A stretch of DNA of 64,000 nucleotides from an uncultured Methanobrevibacter sp. (GTDB lineage Archaea; Methanobacteriota; Methanobacteria; Methanobacteriales; Methanobacteriaceae), in NCBI RefSeq assembly GCF_900314695.1, contig NZ_OMWD01000004.1:1-64000 (forward strand), written 5' to 3'. Shown here one piece after another: positions 35,367 to 44,444 of the stretch; the first letter of the stretch is position 1, and every line of letters begins with the position of its first letter. The notes under the pieces are model-generated. The model was not told the origin of the DNA. It did not search any database and saw nothing but the letters and a program-made list of their open reading frames with translations. The position numbers and the translations under genes are program-made.

Positions 35367-36608
35367 CTATTTGTTATCTTGTCTGTGTCCCATTCCAGAT
35401 ACTAAAAGAGCTGCTCCGACAGCACCAATGTGTTGAGAATATTCAGGTACGATAACTTCTATTCCACCTAAGGTTTCGCTTACGGCTTCAACAAGACCTG
35501 AAATTAAACTTGTACCTCCCACTTGGATTAATGGTTCACGAATGTCAATTTCCTGAAGTTGCTGTTCATAAACTTGTTCAGATACTGAGTGACATGCCGC
35601 TGCAGCAACATCTGCTTTAGAACCTCCAGCTGCAAGAGTAGTAACAAGGTCCTGAATACCAAATACAATACAGTAAGAGTTTAACATTGCTTTTCTCCAA
35701 TCTCCCTGCACTGCAAGCGGTCCCAGTTCAGTAATATCCACATCTAACCTACGGGAAGTCATATCTAAAAATCTTCCGGATGCACCAGCACAGATACCAC
35801 CCATAGTGAAGTTGTCAGGAATACCATTATTAACAGTAATTACCTTGTTATCCATACCACCAATATCCAATACAGTAGCTTCACCTTTCTGACGGTCTGC
35901 CAAGTATACTGCACCTTTTGCATTTACAGACAACTCTTCCTGAATAAGTTCAGCGCCAAACTCCTGACCCATAGTGAACCTACCATAACCTGTAGTTCCA
36001 ATACCATCAAGGTCATCCCAACCATAATCTGTTTGACCGAACGCTTCAGCAGCAGCTGTTTGAGCAGATTCAATGATATCTTTGGTAGATGTCCAACCAG
36101 TTCCAATAACTTCATTGTTTTCCATAAGCACTGCTTTTGTAGTGGTTGAACCTGAGTCAAGTCCAAGAGTAAGTCCTTCTTGTTTTTCACGGGCAAGAAT
36201 ATTTCTACGAGTTACGGTTGTAGCTAATGCTTCCATACGAATAAACAATTCATCAGCCTTTGTTCTTTCAGTGAAAGAGTAAGTAACTACTGGAATACGA
36301 GTATTGTTTTGTATGAATCTTCTTACTTCATTTCTAACCAATGCTGCTTCCGCACATCTAAAACAGGTTGCAATAAAAACTGCATCAGGTTTGGATCTGC
36401 CTTCAACAATAGCCATAGCCCTTGCAATCATTAATTTTAAACTTGAACTTTGGGCTGAAAATCCAAATTTTTCATAAGACTCATCAATATAATCCAAATC
36501 GATTTCCGGAAGAATAATTTCAGCACCGAATTTATTTGCTGCTTTTTCTATTTCCTTTTGAATTCCACTATATTCTGTTCCACATGAAACTAAAGCAATT
36601 TTAACCAT
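35367..36608 (-). CDS. mmp15: Methanogenesis marker protein 15 (ASKHA-type ATPase)
   Basis: The 413-residue protein has an N-terminal domain (~1-140) and a BadF/BadG-like ATPase domain with GLDSGSTTTKAVLM (~phosphate 1), DIGGMDNKVI and GGICAGASGRFLD, where a Cys may ligate a cluster between subunits as in 2-hydroxyacyl-CoA dehydratase activators. It is a candidate energy-coupling factor in reductive activation of MCR. The start MVKIALVSCGTEYSG is chosen because GGAGG lies nine bases upstream; the frame is open ten codons further. Confidence 0.88.
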   Translation of the reverse strand: MVKIALVSCGTEYSGIQKEIEKAANKFGAEIILPEIDLDYIDESYEKFGFSAQSSSLKLMIARAMAIVEGRSKPDAVFIATCFRCAEAALVRNEVRRFIQNNTRIPVVTYSFTERTKADELFIRMEALATTVTRRNILAREKQEGLTLGLDSGSTTTKAVLMENNEVIGTGWTSTKDIIESAQTAAAEAFGQTDYGWDDLDGIGTTGYGRFTMGQEFGAELIQEELSVNAKGAVYLADRQKGEATVLDIGGMDNKVITVNNGIPDNFTMGGICAGASGRFLDMTSRRLDVDITELGPLAVQGDWRKAMLNSYCIVFGIQDLVTTLAAGGSKADVAAAACHSVSEQVYEQQLQEIDIREPLIQVGGTSLISGLVEAVSETLGGIEVIVPEYSQHIGAVGAALLVSGMGHRQDNK

Positions 36609-36612
36609 CTTA

Positions 36613-37068
36613 TTATTCCTCCTCAGCAGTTTGTTCAAGTGAATCTACAAACTCATTGATTTGATTCACCATAACATATGTTTCATCTTGATTAGTTGGA
36701 TAATTGAGTTCCAATACAGGAATACCTTTGTTTCTAAGCAAAAATATTGATAATTCATTGGTCCTTGCACAACCAATACAACCGAATCCATAAGGAGCTC
36801 CATCAACAACTATTGCTGCTTCAGCCTCATCTATAAGCGGTCCGATAATAGCCATCCTTCCACGAACACCAGATGGAACTTCAATAGCTGCATATTTAAG
36901 TCCTTTAATAGGATCTTCTTCAGTAATGTTCATTGGTGGAGAATCAATCTCCGGATCTTTAATCTTTTGTCTAATTTGTTTTTGTAAAACTAAAGGAGTA
37001 TGACCTCTCCTTTCAAGTAAATCTGCCAAAATTAATGAATTTGGAGGATAAACTGCAATTTTAACCAT
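36613..37068 (-). CDS. mmp5: Methanogenesis marker protein 5
   Basis: The 151-residue protein (MVKIAVYPPNSLILADLLERRGH) has a cluster GAPYGFGCIGCARTNE with two cysteines in CIGC. It belongs to the mmp set linked to MCR activation. The start at 37068 has GGTGA five bases upstream. It is separated from mmp15 by only four bases and from mmp6 by about 13, so all are one transcript. Confidence 0.85.
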   Translation of the reverse strand: MVKIAVYPPNSLILADLLERRGHTPLVLQKQIRQKIKDPEIDSPPMNITEEDPIKGLKYAAIEVPSGVRGRMAIIGPLIDEAEAAIVVDGAPYGFGCIGCARTNELSIFLLRNKGIPVLELNYPTNQDETYVMVNQINEFVDSLEQTAEEE

Positions 37069-37081
37069 GTTCTCACCCATA

Positions 37082-37549
37082 TTATTTATTTTCTATACAA
37101 TCATCCATAATCTTTTTAAATTCGTCAACATCAATTGGTTTTTTCTCTTCAAGTTCCACTTCTTTAGGATTTTCCAAAGCTTCAGCAACAAAACCAAGTA
37201 TTCTATACTCTTTTTCCATTTGGTGGAATCCTTCCCTAGGCCCGAATCTGTGACCTCTGCATCTTCTAGGATCCCCTGGAGCGAAACCTCTTTCCTTAGT
37301 GAAAATGTGGTTTGGATCAAGTTTTCTTATTTCCTCAATTGCTTTGTAAACATCCTCACTTTTTCCACTAATCATGGACCCATAACAAGTGTTCTTAATT
37401 GTAAGAGGCAAATCAAGCATATGAAATTCGCTTACAATCTCTTGTTCACTTACATGAGCTCCCGGCCCGATAAAAATCATACGAGTAATTACGTCAGGAT
37501 CCCAATCTTCTTTTCCCAAATCAGGACTCATTGTTAGATTCTGTGACAT
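37082..37549 (-). CDS. mmp6: Methanogenesis marker protein 6
   Basis: The 155-residue protein starts in the end of mmp3 (overlap of 29 bases) and contains RMIFIGPGAHVSEQEIV, NTCYGSMISG and the Arg/Cys-rich GDPRRCRGHRFGPREGFHQME segment characteristic of marker 6. It is expected to act with Mmp3, 5, 15 and 17. Confidence 0.85.
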   Translation of the reverse strand: MSQNLTMSPDLGKEDWDPDVITRMIFIGPGAHVSEQEIVSEFHMLDLPLTIKNTCYGSMISGKSEDVYKAIEEIRKLDPNHIFTKERGFAPGDPRRCRGHRFGPREGFHQMEKEYRILGFVAEALENPKEVELEEKKPIDVDEFKKIMDDCIENK

Positions 37550-39068
37550 ATACTACAACTCCTTCTTTTAATTTTTCAAGAGCATCATAATCAGAAACAA
37601 TATCACCAATAATGTTTGTTGCTTCAAAAGCTTCGGCAGTCGGACCATATTCAAAATTATCTTCAAATCTGATACCAATCAAACCTGCACTTTTAGAAGC
37701 CATATTCGTAATACCGATTTGACCTCTTATAACCTTATCTACAGGGTTATTCTCAGGAACTAAACCTTTAGCAGATTTTTTATCCCCTTCAAACATAACA
37801 ATATGCATTCCAGGTACTGCAAAATGAACTTTGATTTTACCGACAGGGTTCTCTAAAAGACCGGACAAACGTTTGAAGTATTTAACAGACCTTGGTGCAT
37901 TATCTGCAAATTTAATCCTACATAAATCATCCTTATTAATTGATTTAGTAATTACTTTACCTTCTTTTAAAATATCAATTGTATGTTTAGGATTTTGTTC
38001 GACAATAATCGCATCATCATCAACCATCCCATCAATCAAATGTTCAACTCCCGCTTGAGTCAACATTTCTGTTGCTTCTTTTTGAGTTTTGTTTAAAAGC
38101 ATTAATCTTTGACTTTCGGATTTTACAGTAATGAAATCATTTTCTTTTGCAACGTCAATAATTTCCATACCATTAACGATTTTACCTGCAGTAGTGTGAT
38201 TAGGAGTTAAAACCCTATTTTCACGATAAATAAATAGTCTTCCAATACCCTTTCCAACATTTCTGATAGTGACTGTTCCCCTGAGCCTTTGAGTAGTGTG
38301 TTCTTTAGGCTTTTCGATTCCCTCCAAATCATAAAAGCCTATGAAAGATTCACTATCATAAGAAACTTTAATTCTTCCATCTTTGATTAATGAGAATAGA
38401 TGCTCTACACAAACTGGAGACTCCTCATCAATTTCAAAAGAGATATAAGTAAATAACTCATTTCCTTCATCTAAAACAGTACTTAAATCAGATACTCCAA
38501 TCATATCAGTGGTTGTGCTTCTTTCAATAATTGGTTCAATGCCAATTATGGCATCATCATCTGTGAGATTTTCTAAAGTTTTCTTACCACCAATAACACG
38601 GGCAAAAATACCCTTATTATATGGAGGTACACTATAAACGTTAGTTGTATTCGCTTTAAGTATGATTAAATGAGTAGACTCATTACTAAAACTGGATAAA
38701 CTTAAAACAACATCTCCTTCAAAATATTTGTGTTCATCAGAAGTTGGTTCTAAATCAGTTACAACAGGACCAATAGCCACTTCAGTTGGAGTAGACCATC
38801 TTACATCCAAATCAACAAAATCCTCATATTGGTTTTTCCAAACATCAATTAAAGGTTTTGCTTCATCAGACTCGTCTAATTGGATGATAATGGAACCGGA
38901 ATTTGTTTTAATTTTATACTTGTTTATATTTTTCTCAAGTTCCTTTTTTCCTTTAATCAAACAAACAATACTACCAGGAGTATATGGGGCGTTAGTTTCA
39001 TCAATTACATCCTGAATTGTAGAATCCTCCGCCACATTTCTTTCTTCTCCATTAATTTTAATTAACAT
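37521..39068 (-). CDS. mmp3: Methanogenesis marker protein 3
   Basis: The 515-residue protein leads the operon. It begins with a ubiquitin-like segment (LIKINGEERNVAEDSTIQDVI) and ends with a cyclophilin-like region (GKIKVHFAVPGMHIVMFEGD, RGQIGITNMASKSAGLIGIRF). Marker 3 was found with the MCR-activating fraction in methanogens. AGGAGATTGT precedes the ATG, and a TATATATA tract near 39115-39122 is a plausible promoter. Confidence 0.85.
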   Translation of the reverse strand: MLIKINGEERNVAEDSTIQDVIDETNAPYTPGSIVCLIKGKKELEKNINKYKIKTNSGSIIIQLDESDEAKPLIDVWKNQYEDFVDLDVRWSTPTEVAIGPVVTDLEPTSDEHKYFEGDVVLSLSSFSNESTHLIILKANTTNVYSVPPYNKGIFARVIGGKKTLENLTDDDAIIGIEPIIERSTTTDMIGVSDLSTVLDEGNELFTYISFEIDEESPVCVEHLFSLIKDGRIKVSYDSESFIGFYDLEGIEKPKEHTTQRLRGTVTIRNVGKGIGRLFIYRENRVLTPNHTTAGKIVNGMEIIDVAKENDFITVKSESQRLMLLNKTQKEATEMLTQAGVEHLIDGMVDDDAIIVEQNPKHTIDILKEGKVITKSINKDDLCRIKFADNAPRSVKYFKRLSGLLENPVGKIKVHFAVPGMHIVMFEGDKKSAKGLVPENNPVDKVIRGQIGITNMASKSAGLIGIRFEDNFEYGPTAEAFEATNIIGDIVSDYDALEKLKEGVVVYVTESNNES

Positions 39069-39197
39069 ACAATCTCCTAATAAGAATTTTTAACATTTTA
39101 TATTTATAATCCTTATATATATTAAAATTATTTATTTGAAATTCAAAAATTATATTTACACACAATTATAACAATTATAATAGTGGAGGTAAAAAAA

Positions 39198-39947
39198 ATG
39201 GAATTTGGAAAAAAACATCTCTTTTCTTTGATAGTCATTTTAATTATAGCACTGTCTGCAATTTCAATTGCCAGCGCTTATACTGGAACAGGTTTTTCAC
39301 ATAACATACCCGGTTCAAAGTATTATGACATGTCTGCTTCAGATATCCTAAGCAAATATGGTAATACCGATTGCCACGTTGAAGAAAGTGCAGTCTGTAC
39401 ACAGGTGGTTGATGGAGATACAATATATTTGGACAATGGTAAAAAGATACGTTTCGTTGGTGTGAATACTCCCGAAAGAGGTGTTGAAGGATACATTACC
39501 TCTAAAAACTTTGTTCAAAAATTATGCCTTAATAAAGAAGTGGGCATAGATATTGACGATTCTAAAAACAATGACCGCTACGGGAGGACATTAGCTGTTG
39601 TTATTGTTGATGGAAAAAATGTGAATGAAATGCTTTTAAAAGAAGGCCTTGCAGAAGTGATGTATATGCCTCCAAGTGAATTCTATCCATATGACTGGGC
39701 AAATGGAGATACGCATGTTGCAAGCAGCCATTCATCCTCATCTTCCAGCCATTCACAACACACAAGTACTTCATCTTCAAGTTCATCAGACTCTGGAAGC
39801 TATGTTGGAAATGCCAATACTGGAAAATTCCACGATGCAGGATGCACTAGCGTCAGCAAAATGTCAGAAGGAAATAAAGTATTCTTTTCAAGTAGAGATG
39901 AAGCGATTAGTCAGGGATATGTGCCCTGCAAAATCTGCAATCCCTAA
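39198..39947 (+). CDS. Secreted thermonuclease-like protein with C-terminal metal-binding-type domain
   Basis: The 249-residue protein has a signal peptide (~1-27, cleavage near IASAY), a staphylococcal-nuclease-like domain (~65-165) and a Ser/His/Thr-rich linker (~178-203). A small C-terminal domain (GKFHDAGCTSVSKM to YVPCKICNP) resembles the Cys-rich module often found after bacterial and archaeal SNase domains. Catalytic Arg and Glu are visible in RFVGVNTPER and the second Arg in NDRYGRTLAVV. It may degrade extracellular DNA or RNA. The start is at MEFGKK with GGAGGT seven bases upstream. It ends over the start of a convergent gene by four bases. Confidence 0.85.
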   Translation: MEFGKKHLFSLIVILIIALSAISIASAYTGTGFSHNIPGSKYYDMSASDILSKYGNTDCHVEESAVCTQVVDGDTIYLDNGKKIRFVGVNTPERGVEGYITSKNFVQKLCLNKEVGIDIDDSKNNDRYGRTLAVVIVDGKNVNEMLLKEGLAEVMYMPPSEFYPYDWANGDTHVASSHSSSSSSHSQHTSTSSSSSSDSGSYVGNANTGKFHDAGCTSVSKMSEGNKVFFSSRDEAISQGYVPCKICNP

Positions 39948-40732
39948 TACAATCTTCCATACTTTATCTTTTGTACCTCTTTTTCAAATTTGTCGAAATC
40001 GAAATCATCACCAGAACCGTCAGAATATAGTAATCCTAATGAAAAAGCACGAATTAGACAAACTATAGGAATAATTATGCAGAAATATACTAAAAGTCCG
40101 ACATATGGAACGAACATGGAAATGTAAAAGCATATGAATTCTATAATGGAAGTCATGATAGGAATTATCAAAAATACTCCAAGCACTTTTAAAACACCTA
40201 TGTTTCTAAGATCCCTATAGGATTGTGTAAAATCTACTGCCTTAGACAGACTATCATAATGAGCCAATCTGGCGGTTGCAATAAACTGCAAAATTGAAAA
40301 TATAAAAAATACAATAGCAATTATACCTAAAATCAATCCCCATTGAACCAGAAATGAATTTAAATCATTTACTGAAAGGGACATGACCGCTCCAACTGGA
40401 ATTAGAATTAAAAATAGAATCACGGGAATTATGCTGTAAACAATATCCAAAACAATTAGCTTTAAAGTATCTATAAAGTTCTTTTTAAGACTGACTTTTG
40501 GAATTTTAAATGATTCTTTTGTCCCATTTTTTACTACAGACAACATATATCCAGGCAATATGAAAATAAAAATAATTAATGAAATCAAACCTAAAATCAT
40601 TACAATATTATTATCAGATATGAAGCCAAGCGGCAAAATTATGGCCAAAACAAATAGCAAAAAGGAAAAAATAAGTTCCTTGCCACTAAAGGGATACTTA
40701 AAAGAATTTGAAATAATCCTACTGAATTTCAT
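39944..40732 (-). CDS. DUF4013 multi-pass membrane protein
   Basis: The 262-residue protein has about six hydrophobic helices with an N-terminal FSRIISNSFKYPFSG motif typical of DUF4013 proteins in methanogens. The function is unknown. It overlaps the end of the secreted nuclease gene by four bases and follows the start of mmp2 by a short gap, so it may be co-transcribed with mmp2. Confidence 0.75.
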   Translation of the reverse strand: MKFSRIISNSFKYPFSGKELIFSFLLFVLAIILPLGFISDNNIVMILGLISLIIFIFILPGYMLSVVKNGTKESFKIPKVSLKKNFIDTLKLIVLDIVYSIIPVILFLILIPVGAVMSLSVNDLNSFLVQWGLILGIIAIVFFIFSILQFIATARLAHYDSLSKAVDFTQSYRDLRNIGVLKVLGVFLIIPIMTSIIEFICFYISMFVPYVGLLVYFCIIIPIVCLIRAFSLGLLYSDGSGDDFDFDKFEKEVQKIKYGRLY

Positions 40733-40737
40733 GAAAA

Positions 40738-41712
40738 TCACCTAAATATGAATATCGGATTTTTTTCTTGATTGAAAACTTCAATTTTTTCATCACGATA
40801 TGTTAAATAAAGTGAATTGGAATCTGTAATTTCACCCACAACTTCTGCTTCAATGGAAAACCTTGCAAGATATTCTTTAATATAACCGCAGTAATCTTCA
40901 TCAGCAGTGAAAACAAAACCTGAACCCGGATAAACCCGAAGCCAGTCAACCCATTCCATATTTTCATTTTTTGGAATATTTTCCAGATTAACAACTGCTC
41001 CTTTTTTGGAAGTTTCCAAAAGCATTTCCAAAGTTCCCAATATTCCAGGATTTGAAATGTCCTTTCCTGATTTGATATAATCGTTTTCAGCCAAATACTG
41101 AACTGCACTAATCTGATCGCGAACCAATTTTGCATCCTTATCATAAGTGGTGTCCCAATTTAGACTGAACATTTCATGAGGTTTGCCGTCAAGGTCAATT
41201 GCAACAATAACTTTATCCCCAACCTCGGCACCAAAACTAGTAATGATTTTATCTTTTTGAGCTATTCCAACAATTGCCACACCTAAAGAGTCACTATCCC
41301 CATCAGGATGCAAGTGTCCTCCAACCATTGGAACGCCGAACTTTAAACATCCGTCATTTATGCCTCTCAATAAATCCTCATAGATATCATCATTTTTTAT
41401 TGACATTATATTAACCATGGCTAGAGGCTTGCCGCCCATTGCAGCAATATCATTTACATTAACTAAAACTGCGCAGTATCCTGCCCAGTAAGGGTTAACA
41501 TTCATTATCTGACCCCATATACCATCAGCAGCAATTAATACGACTTGATTATTACCAATGTCTATTGCAGAAGCATCATCCCCAATATCAATAACTACAT
41601 CACCAGAAACATTGTAAGATTCCTTTAAAAGAGAAATGACGTTATCGATTGAACTTTTACGTGATACTCCTTCAAACTCTTGAATAGATTTTACAAGACT
41701 TTCCAAATCCAC
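40738..41712 (-). CDS. mmp2: Methanogenesis marker protein 2 (AIR synthase-like)
   Basis: The 324-residue PurM/SelD-like protein has the ATP-binding VIDIGDDASAIDIG and ALVNVNDIAAMGGKPLAMVN motifs and GGHLHPDGDSDSLGVAI. It matches methanogenesis marker 2, an AIR synthase-related protein specific to methanogens, with unknown substrate. The start is GTG (41710-41712). It is in a unit with the DUF2117 and nob1 genes upstream. Confidence 0.8.
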   Translation of the reverse strand: MDLESLVKSIQEFEGVSRKSSIDNVISLLKESYNVSGDVVIDIGDDASAIDIGNNQVVLIAADGIWGQIMNVNPYWAGYCAVLVNVNDIAAMGGKPLAMVNIMSIKNDDIYEDLLRGINDGCLKFGVPMVGGHLHPDGDSDSLGVAIVGIAQKDKIITSFGAEVGDKVIVAIDLDGKPHEMFSLNWDTTYDKDAKLVRDQISAVQYLAENDYIKSGKDISNPGILGTLEMLLETSKKGAVVNLENIPKNENMEWVDWLRVYPGSGFVFTADEDYCGYIKEYLARFSIEAEVVGEITDSNSLYLTYRDEKIEVFNQEKNPIFIFR

Positions 41713-41726
41713 TTAAACACATCCGT

Positions 41727-42848
41727 TTAATCAATATAATTAATTTTGTATTTGCAATTAATATTATTTATTATTTCAATAATCTTTTGTTCAACTTGAG
41801 AGATATTTGAAAAATCAGAATTAATCTGATTATCGGTGAATAAATTCTTTTCAATAGCTTGTCCGCAGACATCATCAAAACCACTTTCAACTTCAAAGAT
41901 GATGGAATTTTTAGCTTTGAATCCATTTTCAACAACCTTGTCCAAATCACCATCAGTAATTCCAACTATAGGTATATCAAATCGGTACAGAATATCAGAA
42001 GATATTAATGTTGTATCATCACCAATTGTAATAACCACATCACAACCCCTAAACCTGTAAACGTCCTCACCGGCATGGTCTAAAAATGCAACTTCAAAAT
42101 CAGCATTGTCATCCCTTTGCAAAATGCGAGGAGTAACTTTGGCTTTTCTTAAAAGGCCCGTTTTGATAATTGCAGTTTCAAGGTCAACTTCACCCAATTT
42201 TTCAACGCCATGCCCTTTTAGAGTTCCTCCTACAATATCTACAATCATATTATCCTTTGCAATTAATGTAAGCTTGTCTGAATCAGTTTTACCGATGACC
42301 ACACTGTTAACCATGATATTTTCACCAGGACTTACGCCATGAACTATCCTATGAGTATGATTATCAGGAACATCATCCTGTTTAATGTGGTTATCATAAA
42401 CCTCTTCCGGAGTTATTAAAGTCAAATTTAGCCTATGAGCCAAATCCTTCGCCAATTCGAAGTTTCCATTCCAAGGTATGACACTACCATCATCCTCACC
42501 AGGCCTTTCAATTTGAATAACAGGAATTGAATAATCATCAATTTTTTGAACATAATGATTATAAACCTTATATCCAAAAACTTGGCCTGTAACATCAGAT
42601 TTTCCATAATTAAGCAAAAAGATTACATCAACATTATCATCATGAAATATTTTTAAGGAATCGCTTGGAACCAGTTTTTTTCGAATATCTATAATGTTTT
42701 CCAAGCTGGCATCAATTACCGCAGTCCTGCCCATTGTTCCTCCAAGCCTTGCAGTAACCTCACCGTACTCATTAAGCAAATCAATTAATTTTAAAGCATA
42801 ACCGGAATCAATTATATTAGGGCCATGAACCACTACGCCAATTTTCAT
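41727..42848 (-). CDS. DUF2117 family protein
   Basis: The 373-residue protein has GVVVHGPNIIDSGYALKLI near the N-terminus and a second half with GVSPGENIMVNSVVIGKTD and DVVITIGDDTTLISSDILYRF, consistent with a two-domain archaeal DUF2117 protein. The second half suggests nucleotide or NAD-kinase-like binding (VITIGDD). Function unknown. It overlaps nob1 by four bases. Confidence 0.75.
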   Translation of the reverse strand: MKIGVVVHGPNIIDSGYALKLIDLLNEYGEVTARLGGTMGRTAVIDASLENIIDIRKKLVPSDSLKIFHDDNVDVIFLLNYGKSDVTGQVFGYKVYNHYVQKIDDYSIPVIQIERPGEDDGSVIPWNGNFELAKDLAHRLNLTLITPEEVYDNHIKQDDVPDNHTHRIVHGVSPGENIMVNSVVIGKTDSDKLTLIAKDNMIVDIVGGTLKGHGVEKLGEVDLETAIIKTGLLRKAKVTPRILQRDDNADFEVAFLDHAGEDVYRFRGCDVVITIGDDTTLISSDILYRFDIPIVGITDGDLDKVVENGFKAKNSIIFEVESGFDDVCGQAIEKNLFTDNQINSDFSNISQVEQKIIEIINNINCKYKINYID

Positions 42849-43351
42849 CTATTCACCTTAATTCTTTTTTTAAATATTTTAGATCCACATATTTCACAAT
42901 CATCAAATGGATAATCCTCATCATATTCCTTTTTACATCCTTCACAAACCTTTTTCCAGTTATAAATTCCTTTAATTCCATCAGTAATGATTCCGGAATA
43001 TGGAATATCCATTATCCTTAAAGTATTTTGTATGGTATAATCATCACTAATGACCTTTACATTTTCACCTTCCCTAAACTTCATATAAGCCAGTGAAATT
43101 AATTTTTTATCAGGAACAGATAACCTTAAAACATCACCCGACTTGGAAATGATTTCTTCAACCGATTCCACATACTCAGCAGGAACATCCTGAATAGTCA
43201 GCCTATTTTCGGCAAGTGCAGCGTCAAATTTTAAACGTGACTCAAAATCTTTTATCTCAGAAGTTATTTCAGGGACTGTAAAATTATTTTTAGAATCTAA
43301 TTGAAAGCCATTGATAAAAGCTGATGCATCTAAAATATAAACAATTTCCAT
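42845..43351 (-). CDS. nob1: rRNA maturation endonuclease Nob1
   Basis: The 168-residue protein has an N-terminal PIN domain (YILDASAFING with the first catalytic Asp, SVPDKKLISLA, VISDDYTIQN) and a C-terminal zinc ribbon (CEGCKK ... CEICGSK). Nob1 cleaves the 3' end of pre-16S rRNA in late 30S assembly. It starts a three-gene unit. Confidence 0.88.
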   Translation of the reverse strand: MEIVYILDASAFINGFQLDSKNNFTVPEITSEIKDFESRLKFDAALAENRLTIQDVPAEYVESVEEIISKSGDVLRLSVPDKKLISLAYMKFREGENVKVISDDYTIQNTLRIMDIPYSGIITDGIKGIYNWKKVCEGCKKEYDEDYPFDDCEICGSKIFKKRIKVNR

Positions 43352-43598
43352 ACCACTATTTTTATTTTAAAATTAAATAAAACTTGGCAAAATTTTATTC
43401 AAATGATGAAAAATATCCAAGAATACAGAATTATAAAAAACAGTTTAGAATACTACTATGACACCCATTAATGATAAAATGAATTTAATCTAAATTAAAA
43501 GAAATAGGGGACAAATAGGGATGAAATGGGGGGAAAATATGGTGGAAATTTGAAAAAATATATTTAAAATTTGAAAATATATCTTATATTGCAAAATA

Positions 43599-43630
43599 AT
43601 TCGTGAATACGACATATGATATTCATGAAT
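43599..43630 (+). promoter_or_regulatory. 32-bp near-palindrome upstream of the tandem regulators
   Basis: Bases 43599-43630 (ATTCGTGAATACG...) form an imperfect palindrome; the outer 11 positions match with one G/T exception. It lies about 24 bases before the ATG of the first regulator and about 25 bases after a TATA-like AATATATCTT, so it would cover the start site. An autorepressor site is likely. Bases 43352-43597 contain a G-rich stretch (43506-43546) but no gene. Confidence 0.55.
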
Positions 43631-43653
43631 GAAAAAAATCGGAGGTCGAAAAA

Positions 43654-44439
43654 ATGATTAATTCATATGATTTAAATAATGAAATACAATTTCTTGCAAA
43701 ATCCGAAATTCGGCTAAAAATAATTGGCGAACTAGAAAAAAATCCAAAAACTGTCAAAGAACTGGTAAATACAACAAACATTACCTATAGTTCCATTTCA
43801 AGCAACCTGGTGAAGCTTGAGGAACGCAACTACGTCATAAAAAAGAAAAATAAGTATCACTTGAAGCCATTGAGCAAAATTTATTATAGAAATCTAATGG
43901 ACTTCAAAATGAGCGTCGATTTAATAACCACTTTCGATGACTTCTGGGGCAGACATAACATTGACCAATTAACTCTTGATTCAATTCAAAACATCAATGA
44001 CTTAAAAGATTCAGAACTAATAAAAACAACACCCTTAGACATTTACAAAACACACAATACAATTAAAGAAAAAATGATTACATCAAAAAGTCTTAAAGCT
44101 ATTTTTCCATATCTCCATCCAGAGTATCCCCAATTGATTGAGAATATCCTGAAAAATAACGGAAAGGTTGAGATAGTCTTACCCAGAAACATGTTTTCTA
44201 AAATGATTCTTGAGATAAATGAGGATATACGAAAGCCTGCAACTGCAAAAGGTGATTTGAAAGTATATACCACATCAAAAGAACTGAATCTATATCTGAC
44301 ATTATGCGATGATACAATGAGCTTAGGGTTGTTTAAAAATGACGGCAGCTTTGATCAGAACAGACTTTTAATTTCATCAAGTGAAAAATCACAAAAATGG
44401 GCAAATAATCTTTTTACAAGTATAAAAGAAAAAATGTGA
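43654..44439 (+). CDS. Winged-helix regulator, DUF1724-type C-terminus
   Basis: The 261-residue protein has an ArsR/MarR-like winged helix (residues ~15-75, KTVKELVNTTNITYSSISSNLVKLEERNYVIKKK) and a C-terminal domain (~130-258) with a KVEIVLPRNMFSKMIL/DTMSLGLFKNDGSFDQ pattern, as in the methanogen DUF1724 regulator family. The ligand is unknown. TCGGAGGTC precedes the ATG. It overlaps the second regulator's possible GTG start and is clearly a tandem duplicate of it. Confidence 0.8.
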   Translation: MINSYDLNNEIQFLAKSEIRLKIIGELEKNPKTVKELVNTTNITYSSISSNLVKLEERNYVIKKKNKYHLKPLSKIYYRNLMDFKMSVDLITTFDDFWGRHNIDQLTLDSIQNINDLKDSELIKTTPLDIYKTHNTIKEKMITSKSLKAIFPYLHPEYPQLIENILKNNGKVEIVLPRNMFSKMILEINEDIRKPATAKGDLKVYTTSKELNLYLTLCDDTMSLGLFKNDGSFDQNRLLISSSEKSQKWANNLFTSIKEKM

Positions 44440-44444
44440 TTAAA

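Noticed and set aside
43500..43550. G-rich stretch with repeated GGGG as a quadruplex or RNA gene
   Set aside because: The G runs are irregular, with no flanking promoter or stem; it is probably chance composition in the regulator leader region.
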